Source: CAYLSO01 sp964386525 (GTDB lineage: Bacteria > Eisenbacteria > RBG-16-71-46 > DASYSL01). Taken from it: DNA of 15,978 bases. The notes under the pieces are model-generated. The model was not told where the DNA came from. It did not search any database and saw only the letters and a program-made list of their open reading frames with translations. This document shows positions 1-8,389 of the stretch, in pieces (the stretch's first letter is position 1; every line of letters begins with the position of its first letter). Made by a program: the position numbers and the translations under genes. The stretch is taken from assembly GCA_964386525.1 (NCBI GenBank), contig CAYLSO010000197.1, positions 1-15,978 of the forward strand. The letters run 5' to 3'.

Positions 1-1530
1 ACCCGGTTCCGGACTGCGGCCGAACTCCGCCGTCGCGTACAGCTCCTGCCCACCCTCGACCCGCAGCAGCTGCACCGGCGAGTCCACGCCGCCCGCCGCC
101 AGCCGCACGGTGTGCAGGCCGCGCAGCACCTCGAGACGCGCCGGCGTGCTGGCCGCCCACTTGCCGTCCACGTACACGGCGGCCCCCGGCAGGTCCTTGA
201 GGCCCTCGGTGCCCACGCGGTAGGCGCGCGCCAGGACGACGCCGTGGTCGGGGAGCTTCTCGGGCCGCGCCAGGACCTGCGTGGTGCGCCCGGCCACCAC
301 GCCGACCTCCTCCGTCCACGGCCGCACGTCACGTCCCTGGAACGACACCTGTCGCACCCCGGCCGCGACGGAATCGAGGATCACCGGCAGGCGGCCGGCC
401 GGCTGCCCGTCGAGGAAAGCGGAGAGGGTGACGCCGGGATCGGCGCATCCGAGGCTGAGCCGCCCGAGGAGGGCGGCCTGCTGCGCGCCGCGGCTGCCGC
501 GCTTCCCCGTCACGTCGAGCGCTGCCGCTCCGTATTCTCCGAGCGAAGCCTCCACCTTGTGCCGACCCTCGCGCAGCAGGAGCCAGCCCGGCGTGACCAC
601 TGCCGTCCCTTGGCCATCGACCCGCAGGGTGGCGCCCGGCGGCACGGTGGTGACGCGCACACGGTAGCGGCCCGCGCAGAAGTCCGAGAACTGCTCCCAG
701 GCGGCGAGGACCGGCCGCTTCGGCACCGCACTCCACGCCAGGACGAGAGCGGCGAGTCCTGCCAGGACCATCCCCGTCAGGCCCAGCTGCCGGCGATAGG
801 GCCGCAGCGCGGCGGGCAGAGCGGGCCGCCAGCGCCGGAGCACGGACGGGGCGGCGGACGCGGGATCCTCCGGGGCCGGCAGCGCGTCGCCGGGTCCCGG
901 CGCGGCGGGCGGGACAACCGGGTCCGCGGTTCCCTGCTCGGGGGCCGGGACCGCCGGCACCAGCGCGGGCGCCGGCCGCCAGCGCGCCGTCCACAGGGCC
1001 GCGAGACCGTCGGGCAGCGACACCTCGATGCGCCAGCGCGCGCCGCGGTCGAGACGCCAGAGCGCCGAAGCGTCGGGGGCAGGGACCTCCTCCGCCTTGC
1101 GCTCCCCCGCCTCGCAAAGGATCGCTACCCGGTGCACCCCGCGAGTCAGGACCCAGAGGGCATCCTCCCGCGCGAGGCAGACCGTGCTCCCCAGCTCCTC
1201 GGCCTCGGGCCACATCTCGGTCTGGCCGTAGCGCAGGGCCTCGATCCAGCCCCGCACCTCCGTCGGGGTCACCTGCCCCCCCTCGGCGGTCGCCTCCGTC
1301 CCCTCGGGCGGCTGGAATTCCAGGGGCGCCTCCTGGAAGTACTCCCGGACCAGATCCGGGTCCCAGCCTTTGGCCAGGCCGGTGTGGACGAGGTGGACCG
1401 TATCCAGCCGGAGAGCGCAAACTTTCGCGCCGCCGGGCGGGTCGCTCCCCCACGTGCCCGGACCTGCCGCCTCGGACTGCGCCATAGGCCCTGGCAGACC
1501 CTCCATCCTCTCCGCACCCTGTTCGGCCAT
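1..1530 (-). CDS. PEGA-repeat single-pass membrane protein, partial (C-terminus beyond window)
   Basis: The minus-strand frame is open for 510 codons from the ATG at 1530 to base 1, so the C-terminus lies outside the window. Residues 1-185 form an unrecognised soluble region with no clear motif. Residues 186-240 are Pro/Ala-rich and end in a basic stretch (LRRWRP, RPYRRQ). Residues 249-269 are one hydrophobic segment (LTGMVLAGLAALVLAW). By the positive-inside rule this gives a cytoplasmic N-half and a periplasmic C-half. The C-half carries PEGA-like beta units, best at 289-335 (VTTVPPGATLRVDGQGTA) and 447-500 (LPGAAVYVDGKWAASTPARL), with a weaker one at 358-425. PEGA domains are thought to mediate surface or protein contacts; no enzymatic function can be assigned. 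The start is backed by a purine-rich ribosome site (AAGGGAAGGAG) 11 nt upstream. Another minus frame at 329-1453 is open too, but its translation is Gly/Arg-rich and featureless. The frame is certain; the role is not. Confidence 0.8.
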   Translation of the reverse strand, partial: MAEQGAERMEGLPGPMAQSEAAGPGTWGSDPPGGAKVCALRLDTVHLVHTGLAKGWDPDLVREYFQEAPLEFQPPEGTEATAEGGQVTPTEVRGWIEALRYGQTEMWPEAEELGSTVCLAREDALWVLTRGVHRVAILCEAGERKAEEVPAPDASALWRLDRGARWRIEVSLPDGLAALWTARWRPAPALVPAVPAPEQGTADPVVPPAAPGPGDALPAPEDPASAAPSVLRRWRPALPAALRPYRRQLGLTGMVLAGLAALVLAWSAVPKRPVLAAWEQFSDFCAGRYRVRVTTVPPGATLRVDGQGTAVVTPGWLLLREGRHKVEASLGEYGAAALDVTGKRGSRGAQQAALLGRLSLGCADPGVTLSAFLDGQPAGRLPVILDSVAAGVRQVSFQGRDVRPWTEEVGVVAGRTTQVLARPEKLPDHGVVLARAYRVGTEGLKDLPGAAVYVDGKWAASTPARLEVLRGLHTVRLAAGGVDSPVQLLRVEGGQELYATAEFGRSPEPG

Positions 1531-1567
1531 GCTCGCTGCAACTCCTTCCCTTTCAAAGCATTTGGCT

Positions 1568-1585
1568 GCCGAACACCGATTCGGC
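1568..1585. repeat. Inverted repeat GCCGAA-N6-TTCGGC, operator-like
   Basis: The arms GCCGAA (1568-1573) and TTCGGC (1580-1585) are perfectly complementary and flank CACCGA. The repeat lies 7 bp upstream of the sigma54-like motif at 1593 and within the probable leader of the minus-strand PEGA gene. It could be a dimeric regulator site or a leader hairpin; the sequence alone cannot say which. Confidence 0.35.
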
Positions 1586-1592
1586 TCCGGGC

Positions 1593-1608
1593 TGGCCTGG
1601 GGCTTGCA
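1593..1608 (+). promoter_or_regulatory. Sigma54-like promoter motif toward lytic transglycosylase
   Basis: The sequence TGGCCTGGGGCTTGCA fits the sigma54 consensus TGGCACG-N4-TTGCW at 10 of 12 fixed positions, with the invariant GG (1594-1595) and GC (1606-1607) exactly ten bases apart. Transcription would start near 1619, giving a leader of about 215 nt before the ATG at 1836. No enhancer-binding protein gene or sigma54 gene is in the window, and GG-N10-GC pairs are common in GC-rich DNA, so this is a candidate only. Confidence 0.35.
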
Positions 1609-1687
1609 TTCCACCGGAACCGGGCGCGCTCGGCGTTGCAGGCGCGTCTGCCCCGGCCGGATCGCCCGGCCCCCGGCAATGGACGCC

Positions 1688-1716
1688 TTGCAAACCGCAA
1701 GCCGAGTGGATACGGT
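1688..1716 (+). promoter_or_regulatory. Sigma70-like promoter candidate, TTGCAA-N17-TACGGT
   Basis: TTGCAA (1688-1693) and TACGGT (1711-1716) are separated by exactly 17 bases. They match the housekeeping consensus at four and three of six positions. Transcription would start near 1723, giving a leader of about 113 nt before the transglycosylase ATG. This is an alternative to the sigma54-like motif at 1593. Confidence 0.25.
1689..1704 (-). promoter_or_regulatory. Sigma54-like promoter motif toward PEGA gene
   Basis: Read on the minus strand, CGGCTTGCGGTTTGCA matches the sigma54 consensus at 9 of 12 fixed positions. GG (1703-1702) and GC (1691-1690) have the obligatory ten-base spacing. Predicted transcription starts near 1678 and gives a leader of about 150 nt to the ATG at 1530. 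It overlaps a plus-strand sigma70-like -35 box at 1688-1693, so at most one reading may be real. Confidence 0.25.
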
Positions 1717-1835
1717 CCGATGGATACGTCACTTGCGCACGAGCGCAGCGCATGGCCCTGAATCTTGGGAGACCGCGCCTCCGCCGGCCCGTCGCTCGGA
1801 GGACCCGAACCCCGGGAATCCTGGAAGGAGAGTGC

Positions 1836-3575
1836 ATGACGACTGCACCCAGCCACGCCGGACGGCACCGCCTGGCGCCCCCCCTGTGGGCCGCCCTGGC
1901 GCTGGTCTCCGTCCTGAGCGGACTCGGCGCGGCCGCCCACGCCTCCGCAGCCCCCTCCGGCCCCGACTCCGCCGTCACCGCCCCCGGTGAGGCCTCGTCG
2001 TTCATCGAGGCCCGCGACGGCTACGAGCGCGCCCACGCCTTCTATCGCGCCGGCGAGTACGCCCAGGCGCAGGCCGAGCTCGACGGCGCGATCCGCTGTC
2101 TCAACTACGTCCTCACGCACGCCGGCGACGCCAGCGTGCGCCGCGCCGCCGGCGACCTCCATCGGCGCGTCGGCAGCCTGCGGCTCGCCTGCACGCGCAG
2201 CCTCGAAAAGGAGAAGCAACTCCTGATCACGGTCGGGCCGCCGCTGCCGCCCGAGCTCGAGCCGGAGCGCGACGCGGCGGCCGCCGACGCCGGAGACCCC
2301 GCGGGCCCGCAGCCCGAGGCGGTCGAGCTCGACATCGCCGCCATGGTCCCCGAGATCGAGCCGGCCAAGAACACCCGCGTGCAGAAGTGGGTGGACTTCT
2401 ACACCGGACGCGGGCGCGGCACCTTCGAGAAGTGGCTCAAGCGCTCCGGGCTGTACATGGACTGGATGAAGGAGATCCTGAGGAGCGAGGGTCTGCCCAC
2501 CGACTTGGTGCACCTGGTCTTCGTGGAGAGCGGTTTCAACCCCAACGCGCACTCGCGGTCGCACGCCGTCGGCCCGTGGCAGTTCATCCGCGGCACGGCC
2601 AAGCTCTTCGGGCTCAAGATCGACCGCTGGATCGACGAGCGCAAGGACCCCGAGCGCGCCACCTACGCGGCCGCCCGCTACCTCAAGCACCTGTACTCGC
2701 TCTTCGACTCGTGGCCGCTGGCCCTGGCCGGGTACAACGCCGGCGAGGGCACCGTGGTGCGCGCCATCTCGCGCCAGGGAACGAACGACTTCTGGCAGCT
2801 CAACCTGCCCAAGCAGACCCGCGAGTACGTGCCGCAGTTCCTCGCCTGTCTGAGCATCGCCCGCGAGCCGGCACGCTACGGCTTCGACACCGTCGAGCGC
2901 GAGGCCCCGCTGGCCTTCGACACGGTGCGGCTGCCCGGGCCGGTGGACCTGCGCAGCATCGCGGAGGCCTGCGGCGCCAGCCTCGAGACGCTGCGCCTGC
3001 TCAACCCGGCGCTGCTGCGCCACGCCGCGCCCAACGGCCCGGGCGGCCTGGTCACGCTGCGGGTGCCGGTGGGCACCGGCGGCCGCCTGATGTCCGATCT
3101 CGAGTCCGGCTCCCTCTCGCTGCCCGAGGTGAGGACGCCGGCCGATCCGCCCTACGTCCGCCACCGGGTGGGGCGCGGGGAATCGCTGGCCACCATCGCG
3201 CGCCGCTACGGCGTGAGCCAGGCCGAGCTGGCGCGCGCCAACGGGCTCTCGAACCGGGCCCGGCCCAAGCGCGGCCAGGTGCTGCGCGTGCCGACCGGCG
3301 AGGGGCTCGCCACCGCCCTCTACTCCACGCCGCGCCCGGCGGCGAAGGCCGCAGTCCCCGGTGAGCCGCGCGTCTCGGCGGGCAAGCCGAGCGGCGTGCC
3401 CGTCTACGGCGGGACCAAGACGGTGCGCGTGCGCCCCGGCGACACGCTGGGCGCGCTCGCCGAGCGCTACGGCACCGACGTGAAGACGCTGCGGGCCCTC
3501 AACGATCTGCGCCCGCGCCAGCACATCCGCGCCGGGGCGAAGATCAAGGTGCCGGTGGACGGCAGCGACGGCTGA
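1836..3575 (+). CDS. mltD: MltD-like membrane-bound/periplasmic lytic murein transglycosylase with LysM domains
   Basis: This 579-residue protein should cleave the MurNAc-GlcNAc bond of peptidoglycan with formation of 1,6-anhydro ends. Residues 1-38 form an export signal (hydrophobic LWAALALVSVLSGLGAA, then AHASA). Residues 55-125 look helical and TPR-like. The SLT domain lies at about 215-335: catalytic Glu231 sits in VFVESGFNPNAHS, followed by GPWQFIRGTAKLFGL and ALAGYNAGEGTV, all hallmarks of family 1 transglycosylases. Two good LysM domains follow at 440-486 and 528-574, plus a degenerate LysM-like unit at 369-413. That architecture is MltD. The start is the ATG at 1836, seven bases after GGAAGGAG; in-frame ATG 1752 would put 28 basic residues before the signal. 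No lipobox cysteine is visible near the signal, so anchoring as a lipoprotein is not supported. Single gene, followed by a strong terminator. Confidence 0.93.
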   Translation: MTTAPSHAGRHRLAPPLWAALALVSVLSGLGAAAHASAAPSGPDSAVTAPGEASSFIEARDGYERAHAFYRAGEYAQAQAELDGAIRCLNYVLTHAGDASVRRAAGDLHRRVGSLRLACTRSLEKEKQLLITVGPPLPPELEPERDAAAADAGDPAGPQPEAVELDIAAMVPEIEPAKNTRVQKWVDFYTGRGRGTFEKWLKRSGLYMDWMKEILRSEGLPTDLVHLVFVESGFNPNAHSRSHAVGPWQFIRGTAKLFGLKIDRWIDERKDPERATYAAARYLKHLYSLFDSWPLALAGYNAGEGTVVRAISRQGTNDFWQLNLPKQTREYVPQFLACLSIAREPARYGFDTVEREAPLAFDTVRLPGPVDLRSIAEACGASLETLRLLNPALLRHAAPNGPGGLVTLRVPVGTGGRLMSDLESGSLSLPEVRTPADPPYVRHRVGRGESLATIARRYGVSQAELARANGLSNRARPKRGQVLRVPTGEGLATALYSTPRPAAKAAVPGEPRVSAGKPSGVPVYGGTKTVRVRPGDTLGALAERYGTDVKTLRALNDLRPRQHIRAGAKIKVPVDGSDG

Positions 3576-3621
3576 GTCCGCGCCCCCGCCGGCAACGGGC
3601 GGCGGCAGGCGGGCAACACCA

Positions 3622-3657
3622 AGAGGAGGGCGCGACAGCGCGCCCTCCTCTGCGTTT
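3622..3657 (+). terminator. Intrinsic terminator after lytic transglycosylase
   Basis: A perfect 13-bp stem (arms 3622-3634 and 3639-3651, AGAGGAGGGCGCG and its complement) closes on the loop ACAG and is followed by GCGTTTT. It lies 47 bp past the transglycosylase stop, between it and the convergent glgC stop at 3691. On the minus strand the trailing bases (CTTGGTGTTG) are only weakly T-rich, so termination of glgC from the other side is possible but less certain. Confidence 0.85.
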
Positions 3658-3690
3658 TCCGGCGACTTGCGTCACCGCCCGCGCTGACCC

Positions 3691-5012
<1,322 letters not shown>

Positions 5013-5016
<4 letters not shown>

Positions 5017-6245
5017 GGCCGCGGCTTCCCGGCGGGGCGCGCCGCGAACTCGCGCAGGATCTCGCTCTTGGTGAGGTCGGCGCCGACGCCCACGGCCGCG
5101 CCGCGCGGCAGCCGGTAGCCGGCGGGCAGGCGCGCCTCCTTGCCCACCACGCACAATCCGGTCCCGCCGCCCGGGGGCGGCAACGGCCCGTCGCCCAGCA
5201 CCGCGCCCTCCCCCACCCCCACCTGCTTGTCCAGGATGGCGCGGTCGAGCACGGCTTCGGCCCCGATGTGGGCGTCCTGCAGCAGGATCGAATCCTTCAC
5301 CCGCGCTCCGTGCTCCACCACGACGCCGCCGAAGAGGATGCTGTTCTCCACTTCGCCCTCGACCACCGCGCCGCCGGCGATCAGGCTGCTGCGCGCACGG
5401 CTGCCCTCGGCGAAGACGGCCGGCGCCCGCTCCTCGCCGCGCGTCTCCACCGGCCACTGCGGATCGCCGAGCAGCAGCGGCGGCTCGGGCGCCAGGAACG
5501 CCATGCTGGTCCGGTAGTAGGTCTCGAGGTCGCGCACGTCCTCCCAGAAGCCGCCGAAGCGGAAGGCGTTCACCGGGATGCCGCGCGCCAGGGCGGGCTC
5601 GAGGAGGTCGCGCAGGGAGCGGCGCGGCCCGTCCGCAGCCTCGGCGCGCAGGAACTCCATCTCGAAGACGTACAGGCCCATCGCTGCCAGGGTCAGGTCG
5701 GTGCGCTCGGGGTAGTGCTCGAAGCGCTGCACGCGATCGCCGCGCACCTCCACCATGTGGCGGCGCCGCACCTGCTCGGGGCGGGCCGGCGTCACCGCCG
5801 CGGTCACCGGGCAGCGCGCGTCAAGGTGCGAGGCCAGGAGCTCCGAGTAGTCCATCAGATAGACGTGCTCGGCGGAACCGACCAGCAGGCGCTGCGCGCC
5901 CGAGTCGGCGTAGGTGGAGAGGTTGCGCAGCAGCGCGTCGGCCGCCCCGGTGTACCACGCCGCCCGCTCCCGCCGGGCGAACGGCTGCAGCGTGAGGATG
6001 CCGCCTTCGGCGCGGTCGAGATCCCAGGCGCGGCCGCCGTGCACGTGCTCGCGCAGCGAGGTGGGCGCGTGCTGCGTGAGCAGAGCCACCGGCCAGATGC
6101 CCGAGTAGTGGCAGTTGGAGAGGGAGAAATCGACCAGCCGGTACTTGCCCGCGAACGGCAGCGCCGCGGTGGCGCGATGCTCGCTCAGCACCCCCAGCCC
6201 GCGGCCCCGCCCCCCGGCGAGGAAGACGGCCATGGTTTCTCGCAT
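5013..6245 (-). CDS. Degenerate GlgC paralogue (GlgD-like, probably non-catalytic)
   Basis: This 410-residue protein aligns along its length with the GlgC encoded next to it: GKYRLVDFSLSNC (33-45), WDLDRAEGG (74-82), a hexapeptide beta-helix from about 275 and a shared AILDKQV (336-342). Key catalytic positions differ. The Asp of GDH is Glu126 (SAEHVYLMDY), the sugar-phosphate Lys of EKP is Tyr178 (FEHYP), and RAKPAVPF has become RATAALPF (Thr26). In Firmicutes, GlgD is a catalytically weak or inactive partner that modulates GlgC; a similar regulatory-subunit role is inferred here. The start is the ATG at 6245, with GGAGAG seven to nine bases upstream; the longer frame to 6290 lacks this. It overlaps glgC by four bases and lies 57 bp downstream of the PorV-like gene. 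Intact frame and conserved core argue against a dying pseudogene. Confidence 0.85.
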
Positions 6246-6302
6246 CCGTGCTCTCCGATCGGCGCGGGCCGGGCCACCGGCCCCCGGCACGGCGGCGGAC
6301 GC

Positions 6303-7517
6303 CTAGAAGTTGTACGAGCCGGAGACCCGGTGGGTGACGTCGAGATTGCTGTTCCCCGAGAAGCCCGGCACGTCGGTCCCGAAGACGCGGTTGAACACCG
6401 CCGCGTAGTCGGCGCCGATCTTCTTGTAGCGCACCCCGGCGCCGAAGGTGAGATCGCGCCCCATCATGCCGGTGCGCAGGGCGAACAGCTCGTCGTACCA
6501 GTACTCGACGCCGGCGTTGATGGTGCCCGAGAAGCCGGTGCGCGGCTCGCCGTCGGCGCCGAGGTCGGCGGCGATGCCGAAGTACTGGTCGGGCGTGTAG
6601 CCGTCGAAGTTGAACGGCATGTGGGCCGCCAGGGTCAGCGCGTGCTTGGCCGCCAGGCGGGCGCTGTAGCGGCCGCCCAGGTCGAAGCTCGGGCTGACGT
6701 GCTCGCGGGTGCCGGTGTCCCACGACATGTAGGTGGTGGTGAGGTCGTGCGCCACGAAGGCGAGCTGCAGTTCGGGGCGCACCGCGTAGGTGAGGCCGGC
6801 GTCCAGGCCGGCGCCCCACGCCGAGTGCCCCGCGCCGTAGCCCGGCAGCGTGCGGTAGACGGCCTTGAGCGAGGCGCCGGCGCTCAGCCGGCCGCCGAAC
6901 GGGCGGGCGTACGAGAGGAAGAGCGCCCAGTCGTTCGCGCTCTTCATGTCGAAGCTCGAGGCGTCGAGGTACAGCCGCTCGCCCGCGTCCCAGCGGCCGT
7001 TGTTCTCGGTGGGCAGGTTGGTCGAGGGATCGCCGTCGCCGTCCTCGAAGTCCACGCCGGGCCGCAGGCCGTCCGGATCGGGCGTGACGGCAATGTCCCC
7101 CACCCCCAGGCGCACCAGCGATACGGCCACCGCCTGGCGCAGGGCCTGGGTGCTGTCGGCCAGCGGCCACGCCAGCGCGCCGTAGTCGTAGTTCACGGCC
7201 CCTCCGAACTGCTCGGAGTGCTGGTAGAGGACCTGGCGGAGAGCCAGCTGCGTGAGCCCGGCGGGGTTCCAGTAGGCCGCCGAGGCGTCGTCGGCCAGGG
7301 CCGCGAACGCCCCTCCCATCCCCACGGCGCGCGCCCCCGCGCCGACGTGCAGGAAGGCGCCGGCGTACTTGTCGACCGCCGGCGACGGCGTGGCGGCAGC
7401 GGCCACGACGGCCAGCGCGAAGCCGAGCACGGCCACGCCGCGGGCGGCCTGCGGCAGGGAACGGACGGGGCGGATTCGCGGGGAGGCGGCGGCCACGGGT
7501 AGAGCGGAAACCGGCAT
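6303..7517 (-). CDS. PorV/PorQ-family outer-membrane beta-barrel protein
   Basis: This 404-residue protein is a predicted FadL-like outer-membrane barrel. Residues 1-47 form a signal peptide (hydrophobic GVAVLGFALAVVAAAA, cleavage after about SPA). The mature N-terminus shows the family signature GAGARAVGMGGAFAALADDA (59-78) then YWNPAGL. Alternating beta strands follow, and the chain ends in SGSYNF, the C-terminal aromatic typical of barrels inserted by BAM. An acidic loop at about 147-182 (DFEDGDGDPSTN, RWDAGE) resembles calcium-binding loops. PorV itself shuttles type IX secretion substrates in Bacteroidota, but this family is widespread in lineages without that system and no other such gene is here, so only the barrel family is called. 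The start is the ATG at 7517 with GGGAG seven bases upstream. It is first gene of a probable operon with the two GlgC-type genes. Confidence 0.85.
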   Translation of the reverse strand: MPVSALPVAAASPRIRPVRSLPQAARGVAVLGFALAVVAAAATPSPAVDKYAGAFLHVGAGARAVGMGGAFAALADDASAAYWNPAGLTQLALRQVLYQHSEQFGGAVNYDYGALAWPLADSTQALRQAVAVSLVRLGVGDIAVTPDPDGLRPGVDFEDGDGDPSTNLPTENNGRWDAGERLYLDASSFDMKSANDWALFLSYARPFGGRLSAGASLKAVYRTLPGYGAGHSAWGAGLDAGLTYAVRPELQLAFVAHDLTTTYMSWDTGTREHVSPSFDLGGRYSARLAAKHALTLAAHMPFNFDGYTPDQYFGIAADLGADGEPRTGFSGTINAGVEYWYDELFALRTGMMGRDLTFGAGVRYKKIGADYAAVFNRVFGTDVPGFSGNSNLDVTHRVSGSYNF

Positions 7518-7579
7518 GAGCTCACTCCCTAAGACGGTGGGCGGCCGGAACGGGACCGCGAGGGCGCCAGACGAGTGCG

Positions 7580-7608
7580 AGCCTAGCAAGGCACCCCGGC
7601 GGGGTCAA
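7580..7608 (-). promoter_or_regulatory. Sigma70-like promoter of the PorV-GlgD-GlgC operon
   Basis: On the minus strand, TTGACC (7608-7603) and TAGGCT (7585-7580) are separated by exactly 17 bases, matching the housekeeping -35 at five of six positions and the -10 at three. The -10 is preceded by TGC, an extended -10 feature. Transcription would begin near 7573 and leave a leader of about 56 nt before the ATG at 7517. Confidence 0.6.
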
Positions 7609-7680
7609 CGTCGCCCGGCAGGATCGCGCCCGGCCCGCTCCCCGGCCCGGCGCGACTCGCGCGGCGTCAGCAGGTGAGGG

Positions 7681-8157
7681 CTAGGTGAATTCCGGCCCCG
7701 GCCGGACCTGCACCTGGGGCCGCGGCGGCAACTGCGGGCGGGCTTGCCCCGCCTCCGGTTGCACGGGGCGCAGGATGCGCCACTGGCCGCGCACGCGCAC
7801 CACCTCGTCCGCCGCTGCGAAGGCCCCCGGGCGCCGCGACCCGCGCGCCCGGTAGTGCACCTGGTACTGCACGAGCGCGCGCCCGGTTCCCAGCGGCTGC
7901 ACGCGCACGGCGCGCAGCTCCATCTCGGCCAGCGCCGGGATGCGCAGCAACCGGTCGGCGTCGGGGCCCGCGCCCGTCCCCACGAAGCACTCCAGGGCCC
8001 CGCCGGGCGACGCCTCGAGCACGGCGCGCCAGAAGGCGCGCACGGTCAGGGCCGGAGACGCGAAGCGCGGATCGGTGGGCGGCCGCTCTCCCGTGAGCGC
8101 GAGGACGAGAGCGACGACGCTGCCGGCGAGGAGGAAGCGCGAGCGGAGCTGGCCCAT
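7681..8157 (-). CDS. Small exported or membrane-anchored protein, NTF2-like fold possible
   Basis: I do not recognise this 158-residue protein. Residues 5-22 are hydrophobic after Arg5 and Arg7 (FLLAGSVVALVLALTG), indicating a signal anchor or uncleaved export signal. Residues 34-60 look like an amphipathic helix (ASPALTVRAFWRAVLEAS), followed by strands at about 80-105 (ALVQYQVHYRARG) and 115-131 (ADEVVRVRGQWRILRP). This helix-then-sheet order with a final WRI strand resembles small NTF2/SnoaL-like (DUF4878-type) exported proteins, but only weakly. The tail (132-158) is Pro/Gln/Arg-rich. The start chosen is the ATG at 8157 with AGGAG ten bases upstream; the open frame extends to 8226 with no ribosome site. 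It has its own leader and lies between two operons. Confidence 0.65.
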   Translation of the reverse strand: MGQLRSRFLLAGSVVALVLALTGERPPTDPRFASPALTVRAFWRAVLEASPGGALECFVGTGAGPDADRLLRIPALAEMELRAVRVQPLGTGRALVQYQVHYRARGSRRPGAFAAADEVVRVRGQWRILRPVQPEAGQARPQLPPRPQVQVRPGPEFT

Positions 8158-8268
8158 CGGTGGCGGTCTCCTGCACTCCGGGGTCCGGAACCGGAGCCGC
8201 CTCGGGGAAGCGGCTCCTGGCCGCATCCGATGGGCCGACGCTGCGCGACGGCCGGGTCGCGCACCTAG

Positions 8269-8298
8269 AGCTTAGCAAGGCGGGGAGTGCGGCGGCCA
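8269..8298 (-). promoter_or_regulatory. Extended -10 promoter candidate for the 158-aa protein gene
   Basis: On the minus strand TGCTAAGCT (8277-8269) gives an extended -10 (TGn plus TAAGCT). A weak -35, TGGCCG, sits 18 bases upstream (8298-8293). Transcription would start near 8262, about 105 nt before the ATG at 8157. The 14-bp core GAGC[C/T]TAGCAAGGC (plus strand) is shared with the promoter at 7580. Confidence 0.4.
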
Positions 8299-8357
8299 GC
8301 GGGATCGGACGCGCGGCGGCGGAAATGTCGCCCGCCGGCGCGGCGGCGCGGCGCGGC

Positions 8358-8389
8358 CGTGCGAAATGCACGCCGCCCGCGTCGCGGGC
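8358..8389 (-). terminator. Two tandem hairpins after the pseudouridine synthase gene
   Basis: Directly after the stop codon at 8390, the minus strand holds GCCCGC-GAC-GCGGGC (8389-8375) and then CGTGC-ATTTC-GCACG (8372-8358). They could end the five-gene operon. No U-tract follows, so this would be an atypical or factor-assisted terminator; chance hairpins are frequent at this GC content. Confidence 0.3.

Larger units (their letters stand above)
1531..1835. promoter_or_regulatory. Divergent intergenic region between PEGA gene and lytic transglycosylase
   Basis: This 305-bp stretch holds no convincing gene. It separates divergent genes starting at 1530 (minus) and 1836 (plus), so it must carry both promoters. 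The part around 1531-1620 is visibly less GC-rich than the genes. It contains an inverted repeat (1568-1585), a sigma54-like motif on each strand (1593-1608 plus; 1689-1704 minus), a sigma70-like pair on the plus strand (1688-1716) and two copies of TGGATACG at 1707-1714 and 1721-1728. The transglycosylase frame stays open back to an ATG at 1752, but that extension has no ribosome site or signal-peptide logic. Confidence 0.6.

Noticed and set aside
329..1453. 374-codon minus-strand frame within the PEGA gene
   Set aside because: The frame that stays open from 1530 to base 1 gives a sensible membrane protein with PEGA units. This alternative gives Gly/Arg/Pro-rich sequence and starts without a ribosome site.
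1269..3524. 751-codon open frame on the minus strand opposite the lytic transglycosylase
   Set aside because: It lies antisense to a gene with clear SLT and LysM motifs. Its translation is low-complexity (Arg, Gly, Ala, His-rich) with no domain. Long antisense frames are expected in GC-rich coding DNA.
5017..5457. Upstream extension of the glgC frame
   Set aside because: It lies within the GlgD-like gene and encodes unrelated Arg/Gly-rich sequence. The ATGA overlap start gives the normal GlgC N-terminus.
5268..7502. 744-codon open frame on the plus strand across the GlgD-like and PorV-like genes
   Set aside because: It spans two real genes on the other strand and encodes repetitive Arg/Val/Ala/His-rich sequence without signal, motif or ribosome site.
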